A stretch of DNA of 64,000 nucleotides from Acanthococcus lagerstroemiae (GCA_031841125.1 CM063108.1:29191399-29255398); one strand, 5' to 3'; counted from the first letter of the stretch, positions 1 to 12,461 are shown. The notes: generated from the letters alone by a model not told the origin. Translations and numbers: made by a program.

Positions 1-128
1 AGAGGAGCTCAGTTGGCAAATTCACCCAATAGTTGAAAACATTTTCTGATTTTTGCTTCTCCTCCTAGTAAATTTGCTTCACTACGGCCTTGATCGATGG
101 AAACTCTAATTAGTTATCAAATACTCAC

Positions 129-250
129 CTGAAAATACCATCTTATTTTGGGCTGAGGATTGCCGACAACATCGCAGATCAGCATAAACCCTTGCATAAG
201 GTCCACTTCCATTCCTCCAGTATCAGGGTTGGAATATACGGTAGGAGGGT
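129..250 (-). CDS. Ig-superfamily gene, exon 4 (start of second Ig domain)
   Basis: Minus-strand exon flanked by a pyrimidine-rich acceptor ending TTCGCAG and a strong donor CAG/GTGAGT. It starts with two bases completing a split codon and then reads 40 codons in frame, beginning PPTVYSNPDTGG and ending with GNPQPKIRWYFQ. This is the linker and first half of an I-set Ig domain: the B-strand cysteine is in LICDVVG and the C-strand tryptophan is in IRWY. The second cysteine must lie in a further exon beyond the left edge. The phase joins exactly to the exon ending at 325, giving the usual proline-rich boundary between adjacent Ig domains. Families with this architecture include lachesin, amalgam and other insect neural or epithelial adhesion proteins. 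Which of these it is cannot be decided from a fragment. Confidence 0.7.
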
Positions 251-324
251 CTGCGAAGGTCCAGAAAATAAAAGTCACTTTCGTACCGAGTTATAACGCA
301 GAAGCTACGAGTGACCATACGCAC

Positions 325-592
325 ATAACACGTTGACCAAGTGGGTTTGTCGCATCGGCTTCCGGTCTGGAGAGGAGGTCACCTCGCAGGAGTACTCTCC
401 GGAATCGATTCTCTTGATGCTGGAAACTCTCAGCGAGTAGTTTCGTTCCGTTTCCACGTTGGTCGGCGCTTCGGAAAACGAGCTTTCCGTGTCGGCGATT
501 TTTTGTCCGTTTCGATACCACACGGTTGACGTGTTCTCTGAAATATAAATGGGTTCCGCGGCGTTGTAAATTCGCGCGTCGACACGAAACAA
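325..592 (-). CDS. Ig-superfamily gene, exon 3 (C-terminal part of first Ig domain)
   Basis: The reading frame encodes a C-strand STVWYRNGQKIAD, an E-F region NYSLRVSSIKRIDSGEYSC and a G-strand ending THLVNVL. The D-x-G-x-Y-x-C signature of an Ig fold is intact. The 3' boundary is placed at a GTGCGT donor because this leaves one base that combines with the next exon (129-250) to continue the frame without a stop. The 5' boundary is uncertain. The frame stays open upstream to about 660, but each nearby AG (after about 604-635) would leave one base before the first full codon, which does not fit the phase of the exon at 5218-5316. Another exon between them, or an indel here, is likely. No B-strand cysteine is visible in this frame. 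Confidence 0.65.
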
Positions 593-650
593 ACGTCTTT
601 TTGATGCGGCAAGCCTCGTAATTACACCCGATGGTCTCGTGGGGATTACA

Positions 651-1015
651 GTGTACGCGCCAATGCACAGTCACGGCGTGAAGAGGAGACGGACCGGGTA
701 CGGAAACAGAGAATAATATAGATCACTGGAGCAGGCACACGATGGATGTTTCGGGTACAGACGGCGAAGTTTTCAACGAGTTTTCAAGGCGACCGAACTA
801 TCGACTGCGTAGATAATCTTACTTGGGAGGTGGAGGCTAGCAGACGATATACCAAGTATTTTAATCCGGCGACTTGTTACGTAACTCAAGGTATTTTGGG
901 CCAAAAATAGGTTGAGTTTCCCAATTCAGTCAATCAATCAATAAACTTTTATCGAGGAGTAATTCGTAGAACCATATTTTTATTTATTCGACTCGACGAT
1001 ACGATTAGCGGCGTA
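651..1015. other. No gene seen
   Basis: Intronic or flanking sequence between the Ig exon and a LINE remnant. I recognise no open frame with domain character, RNA gene or repeat structure here. Confidence 0.4.
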
Positions 1016-1744
1016 TTGTTTTATTCCAGACACGGATTCCGTATATCACCAAGCAAAACAGAATTCATGATGTTCCAGCATCGAACAAACAATCTAACTT
1101 TCCCACCTCTTCTACTCAACTCACAATCTATTCCTCGCTCCAATTCAGTCAAATTTCTCAGCCACTATCTTGACGCTCGCCTCTTCTGGTTACCGCATAT
1201 AAAATAAATAAAAGCCGAATGTATGCGCTCACTCAATGTTCTGAAGGGCCTTTCACATTCTTGCAAAGGATGTAGCAGAGGACTACTCATTCAGTTATAC
1301 CAGACTTTGATCCGATCTGTCATGGACTACGGATCACCCATATATCGACTTGCCCCTCCCTCATACTTAAAGCTTCTTGACGTTGTTCAAAATGCGGGTT
1401 TACGTATCGCCATTGGCGTCTTTCGCACTATGTGTGCCGATGCTGGAATTCCTCCTCTCTCTTACCGCCGAATGCAACTCACTGCCAAACTTCTCGTTAC
1501 GATAGCACACAAACCTAATCTTCCTGCCTATAAGTTTCTCTTCAACCCTTCAAACTACACCCCGGTTCCTAAATACCCACTGCGCTTAAGTTCACACTTT
1601 AAAGGGACACTGTCCCGTACCTTATTTTCCTACAATTCACTACTAACAATCCGTACATCACCCCCCCCCCCCTCCACCGTATATGAAGAAATTCCAGAAC
1701 CAGGCTTGCTACTGCTATTCAGTTTGTACAAGTTTAGTTTTTAA
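1016..1744 (+). pseudogene. 5'-truncated non-LTR retrotransposon (LINE) ORF2, C-terminal part
   Basis: Two adjacent plus-strand frames (1016-1207 and 1223-1744) together read as the end of a LINE reverse transcriptase. The first has the typical GFRISPSKTEFMMF segment that follows the catalytic palm. The second has the thumb-like LNVLKGLSHS and LIQLYQTLIRSVMDYGSPIYR. The two are separated by an in-frame stop around 1206. The palm with its acidic catalytic motif, the endonuclease and ORF1 are missing. It resembles jockey/I-type elements, but the clade call is tentative. It lies in the presumed intron of the Ig gene and has no coding function. Confidence 0.75.
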
Positions 1745-4130
1745 TAACTTCTCAAGTTACTTTTCATTTTCTACATGGCCCAAATTTTGCGAACGATTAG
1801 CAGGTAGATTGCACGCAAAGGTGTAAAACTAAAGCGACATTTTTTTCTGTTAGGAATACTTTCTGCAGTGTAGTAGAGATGAGATATCTAAAACTTTTTG
1901 GTAATAAAAAAAACTTCATTTATAATTCACGCTATAGGCCTACATTCGCTGGAATTGTGATTTTTTTTTAAAACTAAATTACTTCAGTAGAAAACGAGTA
2001 GGAGGTAGGCATTACATCGCGGATCGCTAAATTTTTGAAACTATTAATTCAGTTCTAGCATCTTTCCGCTTCCAAATATAAATTATATAGAATCAGCGAA
2101 AAAAAGTAAGTCTCCGAACACCTAAAAAATTTTACCATTCGGAAGCTTTAACGTAAATTTTTAATTAAAACGAAAGTGAGACAGATAAAAAGTTAGAATA
2201 CAAAGAAAGATTTAAAAAATCTAAGTAAAATTTCGAAGTTTGTCTGATTATTCAGCATGAGTGAATAAAATTAAGATATTTATACAACAAATAAAGAGAT
2301 TTCTCGCCTCCTTTAAATTTTTTCTCTTTCGTTAAGACTATAAAAAAAATTTTAACTGTAATATAATCGTGTATGTGGAATAATTAAATAAATTAAACAA
2401 AAGATCCAACTCACTCCGTCTCATCAGAATAAAGAAGAAAATACGAAAAAAGATAATTATTTCTTCGATCTCTTTAAGGAAATTATTATTTGTTATTTCT
2501 AGACTCGTTCATAAACACAAAAAAATCTTATCAACTGGTTATTTATAATCTAGTCCTACAGAGAGCACCAAATTCTCTTTTTTTTTAAATAAATACTAAA
2601 ATACAATAATAAATTCAAAACACAAAAAACGAAGTGCCATCACCTTCCATCATCTTGTGCTGAAAACTGAAATTAAGGGCGGGTGTGGTACAGAACTAGA
2701 AGAAATTAAAAATTCTGGAAATTTAATCTGATAAATCTCAAAAATTCTGAGAAATTACCAAATTTTGTTAACACGTTCTGAAACAATGCTAAATTTAAAA
2801 ATTATGTTTTGAAAGAAATTTAGCCCTGTTGGTTCAAAAAGAAAATAGTTGATAGAACTTTGACTCAGTATAATCACTATTGACAAGTTATTGACCAGTA
2901 AAAAAATAAGGAAAATGGTTTTCGTTCGAAATATCATTGTGACTAGGCCATTCAGAAATACAAAATGGTTCAGAGACGGGAGGGTCCGAGTAAAATTCGA
3001 AAGAAGAAATTCTATAGCGGTAAATAAGACCCACCCTCTAGCGTGCATTTCATAAGCAAACATTTAGATTTTTAGTTACATATATATCAAGCAGAATTCC
3101 ATAGAAACATGGTAATTAGAAGAGGTATTCATTAAATATTCCAAAAATTAGGAAATACGGGTACATTCCTACTGATTGAAAAGAATTCATTTTCTTTTGT
3201 TTTTATTATTTTCATCTAAAAATATTATCTTAATTTGCTTGAATGTATTAATAAAATGTATTTACTTCCTTTTAAAATATTATTTTCTGCAGAATTTATA
3301 TTACATTTCTTATCTTTAGCTAAAAATTATCAAAATTTACTTCAATGTATTAAAACTGCGTTGAAAATTGAAAAAAAAAAATTGGAACTTCAGAACAAGA
3401 AATGTTTGCCGAATGGCGTTTCGGAAAAATTTTGTTCTGATATTCGTTCACCAAGATTTTCAAAAAGAAAATGCCAATGGATGATTTTTTTCAAAATTTT
3501 CAATATTTTTCTTTTTTTTAGGAGTCATATCTGATGCCGGATGTTGGCGGTCGTAGATTCTGACGCGCGACTCCGCTGAATAGATTAGTCGGGGTAGTTT
3601 GCCGTTCCTTCGATTGAAATTTTAGAACCGTATTCTTAAAGTGTACTCGATTACCAACAAGGTGAAAACAAAAAAGTTCAGATCGATGCCTTTTCGAGGA
3701 CGTTACTGAAGTTTGAAAAACGTAAGACAGAAAAAATTATTAAATTATCACTAAAATTAAAAGCATTTGTTGAAAAAAAAGCAATGATTTTACAGCGAAA
3801 AGGAGGAATACGGGTCCTTTGATTTTTTAGCAAAAATAGTTGATGGAAATACGCAATGACGTAGCGTCGGGGGGGGGGCACAAGGGGGTACGTGCTCGCC
3901 AATATGTTTACATTGAGTTATAATAAAGGAACATCCTTTTTTATCTACCTCGGTAATAATTCAAGCTAAATTTTCTTCAGTGGATTGGGCCTCCCAATCA
4001 TGTTGAGCACGCCACGCCCCTGGCAATACAAAACCAAAAGAAATTTTCTTTCAAGAAGTCTCGACGATCAGGCGCGCACCGCTATATAGGGTGTCCGGAC
4101 TTCGTTTTCAAGAATCTGCTAGGTACGCAT
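1745..4130. other. AT-rich stretch without recognisable genes
   Basis: Contains poly-A/T runs and short frames only (for example minus 2755-3063 and plus 3235-3534), which are low-complexity and hydrophobic without domain signatures. Probably intronic sequence of the Ig gene. I see no clear repeat boundaries. Confidence 0.4.
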
Positions 4131-4857
4131 AGTACTCGATGAAACGAAAAAAGTACGAAAATATCAAGTACGAAAAGCTGCCTACGAGCAAGTTGAAGGG
4201 GCTACACCGTTTTAGAGATTACAAAAACACCATTTTCAAGACGTTATACGAGACATGATAATTGACGGAATAAATAATCTGACTACAAAATCTTAGTACG
4301 ATGTATGCCCATTCCCAGAATTGAAGGGGCTAGAAAATGTTAAGGAAAATTTCATTTTTCGTTAAATGGTCAAAAAGACCGTTCTTCAGCCACCCCCTCC
4401 CCCGGATAAATAATTAATGGTTTGAGAGTTATCGTGACTATGGGAACTTGTACGTATCTAGGAGATGACAAAATGATACGACCATCTTCGCCGAATTCTC
4501 AATTTTTAAAAAGTTATCTTGCGTTGAGTAAAATTAAAAGACCAAATTTTTAAATTTTTCAGATACTTTTTGCAAAATAAAAATTATCTAACCATGTAGT
4601 CTGGTTGCTGGTAGTACTCGACAAAGTTTTTAAAAACATGTGGGAACTGCCCTCCGTCAATCTCCTGAGTCCTGACATGCATCCAATCACCGCTTCAGTA
4701 ACGTCTTCGAAAAGGCATGGATCTCAACTTTATTGTTCTCAACTTGTTGGTGATCGAGTTCACTTTAAGAATGCGGTGCTAAAATTTCGATCGAAGGATC
4801 CATAGTTTTGCGGTAGGCCACTTTTCGTACTTGACTGTTTTCGTTTCATCGAGTACT
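4131..4857. mobile_element. Inverted-repeat element (MITE-like), about 0.73 kb
   Basis: The left end starts AGTACTCGATGAAACGAAAA. The reverse complement of the right end has the same 20 bases, followed after a short gap by a shared CAAGTACGAAAAG segment. This gives terminal inverted repeats of roughly 45 bp. No transposase frame is visible inside, so it would be non-autonomous. Target-site duplication is not clear: TA lies close to both ends but not immediately adjacent. Confidence 0.55.
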
Positions 4858-5217
4858 GTATGTTGGAGATATGAGCTTTAAAGTTGCGACAACATATTCC
4901 AACTGATGTCATCCACATCACAAATTTAAATAAGGGTGAATCGAAGGTGAGTTTAGATTGAAAAAAAGAGGGTAACTAATCCACAAAACTGAAAAAAAAA
5001 AAAAAAAAACCTGTGACCTGAAATTCAAAACTGGAGCGATTCGATACGGAATGGCCTCACTGAGTCTGAATTAACCCTACAGCATTATTGGTCATATATT
5101 AATTCTGGTATAATATCTTCGACTAATCGAGTGCTCTCGACCAGATATCACTGCTCATAGCTAATTTATGAACTCGTGAAAATCTGAAGTACAGTATGTT
5201 TCGACTCATATACATAC

Positions 5218-5316
5218 CCATCCATTTCAGAAAGCAAGGGATGTGAATTGTGGTATTCTCTAGTACATTGAACGTAGTCGGAGAACTGAAGAATTCTTGG
5301 TCGTATTCTTCAGGAC
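5218..5316 (-). CDS. Ig-superfamily gene, exon 2 (mature N-terminus, first Ig strands)
   Basis: Acceptor TTGACTTTTGCAG/GT and strong donor ATGG/GTATGT enclose 99 bases with 32 intact codons, starting PEEYDQEFFSSP and containing NVLENTTIHIPC. This pattern fits the A-B strands of a V- or I-type Ig domain with the first cysteine. The exon begins in phase 1, which matches the donor of the signal-peptide exon at 19403. It ends in phase 1, which does not match any acceptor next to the exon at 325-592. The exon call is fairly secure; its assignment to the same gene as both neighbours is inferred. Confidence 0.6.
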
Positions 5317-7010
5317 CTGCAAAAGTCAAGCATAAAAATAAATTTCAGCTGGAAAATAGGTTCTCAGTTAGTAAAGTTGATGACGGTGTCATGAAGAATG
5401 TTGAAAAATACAACACAAGGCGATCGTATATTTTTATATCTTTACAGCGTCAACAGATGAGACTACGTATTCGTCCTTGGACAACCACCTAAACTAGAAA
5501 AAGTCGTAGACCAAATAACGTCACCTTTGTATTTCTCCATTAATATACTTTCAACTACACGAAAGTGCTTACTCTGTACAAAGTATAATCTGAAGAAAGA
5601 AAAAAAAACCTTTAAACAGGTACCTATCTTTCTCTTCAGCCATCACATGTTCAACAAATTTTCTCTCACGGGTCCCCATAGACTTTTTTCGTTTTCACAC
5701 GGCTCGAATCCAATTTAAGGCACAAAAAGCTAGAGTGACACGAATGGGGGGGGGGAGAAAAGCTCCAAATACGTTGAAATAGCCGAGTTCGTGCGACATG
5801 CAAACTCGGTGCAAAAAAGTTATTCTGTCGCAGATTGATTGAAAAATAAGTCCCAGTTCGGCGAATTAAACGGTAATTGAATTCGGAAATATGAAAAATT
5901 GGGTAGCCCGTATTTAGCAGACTCGAAATATAACGACGATTTTGTTAGCTTTTAGTACAACGATCACTTTCTGGGAATGCTACGAAGAAACTAAGAAACT
6001 CCCTGAGTGCGGAATTCATACGGTAGATAGCATTACAGACGATACGAGGGCATAACACGGCTCGCAAATTATCGAGAAGCCTCTGCCGTCTTCCACTCTT
6101 CAGTTTTCAACTATCAAGTTCATAAAATTTTCTCCGCGTACCAAATGATCCAAATTTTTTTCAGCCTCAATCGTGGCGAAAGTCGAGGGAAATGAAAGCT
6201 GCTAAAGCGCTGTAAAGGATATACTCGTAGAAACCACGAAGTGTCGTGTAGAAATGTAAAGAGATAACGACAATAAAAGTTCCATTTTGACACTCGTATA
6301 TTCTCTCGAATTTATTGAATTAACAATAATAAGCCAACCAGGCGTTCTTAATCGTACAACAAAAGACAGTTTTATTGGATAATTCTTGTTTATTAGGATT
6401 CTACCGTCATGTGTAGGATATATGTACGAAAATATGTACTTAACGTGTCGCGGTGCCCACAGCTAATTCGGTTTCTAATTTTTGGACTTACACCAGTTGG
6501 ACGGCGGCAGAGAATATCGATTTCAAACATCCCTGTAATTCGCAGTCGTCTCAAAATTAATTTTTTTTTTCAGAAGAGCGCGATACGAGAGCTCTATCCC
6601 TTCACTACGATTTGCTTAGGTAAAAACAAAGTTATTCACGGCTTTGGACAAATTATTTATTTGTATTTGTATGCACCTCTAAACACCAGAGGCAGATTGG
6701 GGGGGGGGGGAATCGGGAATCTTACGATAGGCCCTTACACTGTCAGTCAGAATGACAATATCTCTAATATCGTTAGGTTAGTTACAGGAGACGGGCTTAA
6801 AGGTTTTGAAGCGATGCCACGACGAATCTGTTAGAAAATGGGTATGACTAAAAATAGTATAACAATGCCTCAACATTCTACTAGGAATACATCCCAGAGA
6901 TGAAAACATTCCACTTTTTTTTAAAATAAAAATAATAATAATAAGAGGAGAGTGTATATGTATATAGCACTATTTCATACAACAAGAATGATAGAATTCA
7001 AGGTTCTAAA
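5317..7010. other. Intronic sequence, no gene seen
   Basis: Short frames only. The longest, plus 6409-6834, spans poly-G and poly-T runs and has no recognisable domain. Presumed part of the long intron between the signal-peptide exon and exon 2 of the Ig gene. Confidence 0.4.
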
Positions 7011-7948
7011 GGTCATTCCGAAAGTAAGGTACACTACCCCTTCCTTCTCCCTTAAAGTGCTGCGATCGGAATAAAACTTGGAGGGAATATTATTCCACAG
7101 CTATGGTACTACTGTAAAAAAATCAACGCCGGTGGTCGTCGATGAGCCCGGTACCAGTGCTGAGAACATGGAGCTACCGTTCAAGACGTACATGGCGGCT
7201 GCTCTTGACTTTTTGACGCAGTAATAAGGACGAGGGACCGCCATTGCTCAATCGAATAGTGACTGGGGATGAGACATGGGTCCACCATGTAACCCCCGAG
7301 ACTAAACAAGAGAGTACGGCGTGGTGCGAACCCGGTCAGAGCGGTCCAAAAAAAGCGAAAGTTGGAACGTCTGTCGGTAAAGTGATGGCCACAGTTTTTT
7401 GGGACGCCAAAGGCGTTTTGCTCATCCAATAGTTACCCAAGAACTACAGGATTAATTCCGATATGTACATTTCAGTCCTTCAGGACCTCTGAGAAGCCCT
7501 GAGGAGAAAACGACCACGGTTGGTCAGGGAAAAGGTGTTTTTCGTGCACGATAATGCGCGACCGCACACTTCCGCGGTTACGTGTATTTTTCTGGCCAAA
7601 CTACAGTGGTACGTTTTTGGACTCCCGCCATAATATGCACCCGATTTGGCACCTTCGGACTTCTGGTTATTCCCCCAATTGAAGAAAGCCCTCGCTGGGC
7701 AGTGGTTTCTGACGGACGAGGAGTTGAAATTTGCTGTCAAAAATTTTTTTCGCGGATGTTCTTAAAATTATTTTCGCTCCGGCATCGAACGACTTGTACC
7801 GCGTTACAATAAGTGCCTTGATCAATGTGACGATTATGTAGAAAAGTAAATAAACTCAATCAACATCTAGCTCTGGTTTTAATTTCATTACAATCGCAGC
7901 ACTTTAAGGGGGGAGAAAGGGGTAATCCACCTTACTTTTGGAATGACC
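7011..7948 (+). mobile_element. Internally deleted mariner-family transposon
   Basis: Both ends are visible as roughly 56-bp terminal inverted repeats beginning GGTCATTCCGAAAGTAAGG on the left and GGTCATTCCAAAAGTAAGG on the right (reverse complement). They share CTTAAAGTGCTGCGAT at their inner ends. Between them lies a broken transposase. Plus frames carry VTGDETWVHH with its metal-binding aspartate region, TPETKQES, KVMATVFWDAKGVLL, a VHDNARPH block and a DLAPSDFWLFP block. These are the standard second and third catalytic regions of mariner transposases, in shifted frames. The N-terminal helix-turn-helix part is absent, and the element is about 0.94 kb rather than the 1.2-1.3 kb usual for the family. 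Non-functional. Confidence 0.88.
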
Positions 7949-8156
7949 AGTGAAACCTGTCTATAGTGGACTCCTCAAATCTGAAAAACCTCTCACCGTG
8001 GAAAAAAACATGTCGTCCGTTGAGAAAACCTATAATCTGGAAACCCCGTCTAACGTGGAACTGGAAACTAAAAAGTACAGAAAACCTGTGTAAAATGGAA
8101 ATTGGCTGGTGTCTTTTATTGATTTTCCATGTTAGCACAGGTCAGTTCTTTAACGC

Positions 8157-9100
8157 TTGACTATCGGACACTTCCCCACACTCTGGAAACGAGGACGCGT
8201 GGTGTTTGTACCCAAGCCACGCAAGGATCCGGAGCTGGCGGACAGCTATCGTCCTATCACACTGCTGTCTGTCATGGGGAAGACGTTAGAGCGAGTGCTG
8301 AAAACGCATATTGACCGCCACCTGGAGGACGAAAACCTCCTGGATCCGCGGCAATACGGCTTCAGGGCTCACCGATCAACAGACGATGCGGTAGTGGCGG
8401 CCGTCGCAACCATCCAAGAACACCAATCCAGGACATGCGATGACCGCTGTCCTGTCGCTGGACATACGAGGTGCGTTCGACAACGCCTGTTGGACCACCA
8501 CTATGCTCACGCTGCAGGACATGCGCTTCTCGCACTTTGTGGTAGCCACGCTCAGTAGCTACTTCAGCAATCGACAAGTAATGAATGGGGACGTGTCGGG
8601 GATGCTCCAGAGAGGCTGTCCTCAAGGATCCGTGCTGAGACCCGTCCTCTGGAACATCACCTACAACTCCACGCTTGCACCGATCAGCCGTGGGACTTTG
8701 GTGCAGGCATACGCCGATGACACACTACTTGTCTGTGGCGCCGAGACCTTCGAGGAGCTGCGGCGCATTGTCGCGCTGGCAACCAACACTGTTATGGCTC
8801 GACTCGCCGCCAAAGGTCTAGAGCTGAACGCCAGCAAGACAGAAGCGCCGTTGCTGTATTGCCGAAGAACCAAAGTACCGGACCAGATTCAACTACCTGT
8901 TGGAGAAGGGACGGTGATCCGCTCGACGACGACAATGCGGTACCTGGGAGAGATTCTGGACGAACCACTCAACCTGGGTCGAGCACATCCGGCAGGCAAC
9001 CGATCGAGCCGTCAAATCGCTCCTCGTTCTGACCCGAATATGCACCAACATGTTCGGGTACAGCTTCAGGGCGAAATGGACTATGGTGCAGGGGAATACA
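8157..9100 (+). pseudogene. LINE reverse transcriptase fragment with frameshifts
   Basis: Plus-strand frame 8157-8558 begins within the fingers region (VFVPKPRKDPELADSYRPIT, LLSVMGKTLERV). The frame then shifts near 8440 to 8440-9159, which carries the palm: LSLDIRGAFDNACW, RGCPQGSVLRPVLWN and the catalytic box AYADDTLLV. A second shift near 8965 breaks the thumb. The endonuclease and ORF1 are missing. The motif set fits the R1/jockey-like group of non-LTR elements. It sits 0.2 kb downstream of the mariner copy and on the same strand, with no functional link. Confidence 0.85.
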
Positions 9101-9159
9101 GAAAACAGGTTTTAAAATCCAGCCCTACTTTAAATAGAAGTTTGCTATCTTCAAAATAG

Positions 9160-10113
9160 GTATTTTTATAAAAATAAAGAAGCATTCCCGCCGAATTCAA
9201 TATCAGAGGCCAACATTAAGTTGGAATAAGTGATCAACTCAATCTTTTTGAATCTTGAAAATGTCTCCATACTAGATTATATATTTTTTTCGGGGGAAAA
9301 AATTGTGCCAGTTATTAAAAATTTTTGGGCCTAGATCCGATTGAATTGTAGTCACCAAACTCGGACGACAAATTCAAACTCAGGGGCAAAAATTGAGTTA
9401 GAATAGGAGATCAACTCAATTATTTTAATTTTGAAATCTTCTCCAGGCATACGTCATGTAATTTTTCGAGCAAAATAATTTTCGTCAGCTTTCGAAACCG
9501 GACTGGAAATGACTCACCTTTTCAAAGCAAATTTAGATCTGATATTTAAGACAAAATGCCAATTCTTGGTCACCATGCCGAATTCTGGTCAATTTTCGAA
9601 GTATCACAGATAGAACTATTTTAGTTGGCAAGTGCTGCTATCTATGATAGGTTGTTCTCTGGATGTCTACCTTCCAAACGACACCTTTTGCGCTGTGAAA
9701 CAGAGTGATTTGTTAAGACGTTATCAGTGATTTTGTTTAAAAAATTTACTTGCGTATTTTTCACGTTTTTTGATGTGCCAAAAAAATGGAATATGCGGAA
9801 AAAATAAATTATGCTAAGTATTTATTAATTTCGTTGGTTTTAATTATGTTTTTATTATTTTATAAGGTTCAAAGAAACATTTTTGAGAAAAATGTTTGAA
9901 AATAGTTGCCATTTTGGACTGACGCGGAGAAATTGAAAATTTTCCAAAATTTTTGTTAAAAGTGCCATAACTTCGCGAAAATTAAACTTTTCTTGGTTTT
10001 TATCTGCGTCAGTGGTATATCTTATATCTTGTGTCCTAAATTTATTTCTGATCGAGAAATTGAGCAAAAACACGATTTCAAAGTTGACCCAAATTTGACA
10101 TGACCAAGAATTG
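9160..10113. other. No gene seen
   Basis: AT-rich sequence with no convincing frame or RNA. It may belong to a larger repeat containing the foldback that follows, because phrases such as CCAATTCTTGGTCA recur on both sides of it. Confidence 0.35.
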
Positions 10114-10334
10114 GCAATATTCCATTTGTAGGATGTGCTAATTCACTTTTTCTTCTTCTGTAATCCAGAGCGCTTTCGGCTCTTATGCCATCATGATGGC
10201 ATAACAGCCGAAAGCGTTCTGGACTACAGAAGAAGAACAAGTGAATTGGCACAGTGATGGCATAACAGCCGAAAGCGCTCGGGACTACAGAAGAAGAAAA
10301 AGTGAATTGGCACACCCTACAAATGGAATATTAC
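10114..10334. repeat. Foldback repeat with an additional direct copy of one arm
   Basis: The left arm contains CTTCTTCTGTAATCCAGAGC followed by GCTTTCGGCT and meets its inverted copy at a central GCCATCATGATGGC. The inverted arm is then repeated once in direct orientation (about 10195-10250 and 10255-10315), each copy ending AAGTGAATTGGCACA. The outer flanks AATATTCCATTTGTAGG and its complement extend the symmetry. Short segments of the same motif recur near 57943-57990, so this is a dispersed repeat family. No coding content. Confidence 0.65.
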
Positions 10335-11977
10335 CAAATTCACTCACTCTCCGAAATGGACCCTAAGAATTGGCAACCGTTTCAAAATCAACAAGCAACG
10401 AAAATTTCAAGTTAAATTAAATCTTCATGCCAATTTTCGGTCGACCAAGAATCATTGGCAAATCTTGTCGAATTTCAAACAACAATAAAAACTCATTCTC
10501 ATCTTACACGTTCCAGTTTTCAGATTCATGGTTCGTTTTACTTGATCTTTCATGTTCAGATGATTACTGTGATACCAGCCATGTTGGGTGCTTCGTAATC
10601 ATTGCAATTTGTTGATCAGTCCTTTAATTTAATGATGCCAAATGGCCAATCCCCCCCCCCCATTCTAATGGCAAATACGGCGATTTAGAGGAGCTGACCA
10701 ATTACTGGCATGTTGCCTTGAATCGAGTTACGCGCCATCTTTGTGTGCGTTACGCCAATGTCCCGAGATACTTTTATATTATAACTATTTTGGAAATTAA
10801 ACTTGGATTTCCCGAGAGACCTTTTTGCCCCAGTCCGTCCTTTCTAAATATGAATGGAAATGCAGTTGTAATTATTGTCCACGATATTTAGCGACATCCC
10901 GCTTCCTAGGCGAATGTTTCCAGTATCGAATCAATTAAGAAAATTAAATTAAATGATTAATCGGTCATCGTACTTATAATCGCGTTTGCAGAGAAGCTAA
11001 TTCGCATTCATTTATTCCGATTACATTCTCATTAGCCGAGTAGGAGTGGTTCAACAGTTCAACAGGTCGAGAAAGTGCATCCTCTTAAAGAAAGAAAAAA
11101 TAAAAAAGAAAGAAAGAGAGAAAGAACGAAAGAAAAGATGGGTGACTGTGTTAACAGGGATTCAAATACTTCAAGTCTATAGTTCAAAACCAAATGTCGA
11201 CGTATCAAATTTTAAATTGCACCAAGTTATTGTTGGTGCAAAATTGTACAGCAAAGTATTTTTACTGTGATAAAACGTGTACTCTCAAAATCGACCCGCA
11301 CTATAACACAAGACCATCGACACGAGCATTTTTTATGGTGTGGGGACTAATTTTTGATGAGCTTCGTTTTGGAGAAAAGATATTAGTTCACTTTTCATAA
11401 AACACTTCATCTCGATCTCTAAAAAGCTACAGTTATTTTAAACGCTATACTCGTTGCAGATGCAAGTGCCTAGCTATGGGTTGTATTGCACTTCTCTATG
11501 CAGGTACGGTGGCTCTCAGTGAAGTCTTTCAAATGAGGGTTTCAACCACAAAACATTTTGCAAATGGATTTAGCATTTCTGGAATCCGAACAAAAATTGT
11601 TTTCATGCTTCTGTTTCTTTTCCGTGATCTGTGATGCACACGGTTCAAAACGAGTGCACTTTTAAACCCCGAATTCAACAGAAGCCGCCATTGATTTTTG
11701 AACTTTTCTTTAAAATTCTCCTTATATTAGGTAATGAAAACAATTTTCAATGGTTAAACAAATTTTTTCGACCAAACTAGTTTCTTTTGGAATCTTCAAA
11801 GTAAAAAATTGCAGATTTGACCTCCCTTCCCCCAGTGAGGAACTTGTATCGGTTTCAAAAAGAGCAAAAGGAACAAATTTTGCTACTGGGCGCAAAATAT
11901 TTCAAAAATAACCAAATTTCGGACTATGCTACTGTTCATCGAAAAATGTTTGAAAACAGAAACGAGATAGCTTCTTT
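10335..11977. other. No gene seen; one purine-rich low-complexity tract
   Basis: Only short frames. A GAAA-rich tract lies at about 11088-11137. Presumed intronic sequence of the Ig gene. Confidence 0.4.
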
Positions 11978-12190
11978 TCTAATATGCTCTCAACCCGAGC
12001 CCTGGAATCTGCCCTTTTGAGGACTATCTAAGAAACGTCGGGGAGGCTGTTAGGGCTGTCTTAGCCCTCTTCCCTTCTGGCCGAAAACCTGGCCTAGGTC
12101 GAAATCTGACGAACTGTTACGTTGGCTCGAACCCGGAACCTCCGGATTCCGAGACCAACGCGCTATCCACTCGGCCAACCAGAACCCTAA
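11978..12190 (-). mobile_element. tRNA-derived SINE, copy 1
   Basis: On the minus strand the element opens with a tRNA-like head: an A-box region GGCCGAGTGGATAGCGCG and a B-box GGTTCGAGCC about 30 bases further on. It continues into a unique body containing AGGGCTAAGACAGCCCTA and CTCCCCGACGT. The same head and body occur on the plus strand at 55510-55740, continuing through CTCAAAAGGGC and AGGGCTCGG to an A-rich tail. This shared head-body-tail structure shows a SINE family and not an isolated tRNA gene. The head resembles a serine- or leucine-type tRNA, but I do not assign an isoacceptor. Confidence 0.8.
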
Positions 12191-12461
12191 ACGAGGTAGC
12201 TTACAAAAAAAGTACATATGTAAGACAAACCCAGATGTCGAATCGGGGGAAGGGAACAATACATTCTGCCGCATCAATAAAAATATTAAGGCAATGCTCT
12301 TCCAAAAATATGTTCCTAGAAGTCAATTCTGTAGACGGTTTTTAGGAAAAAATCCTTAAAAATCCAAAAAATGTTTTTGCTCGCCCCGCTCGCGAATCAT
12401 CATCATTATTGACATAAGAACTAACTTCTCCTCTAGCATAAAAAAATTACTGTCTGGCCTG

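Noticed and set aside
6409..6834. 141-codon plus-strand frame
   Set aside because: It runs through poly-T and poly-G tracts without a conserved motif; likely chance.
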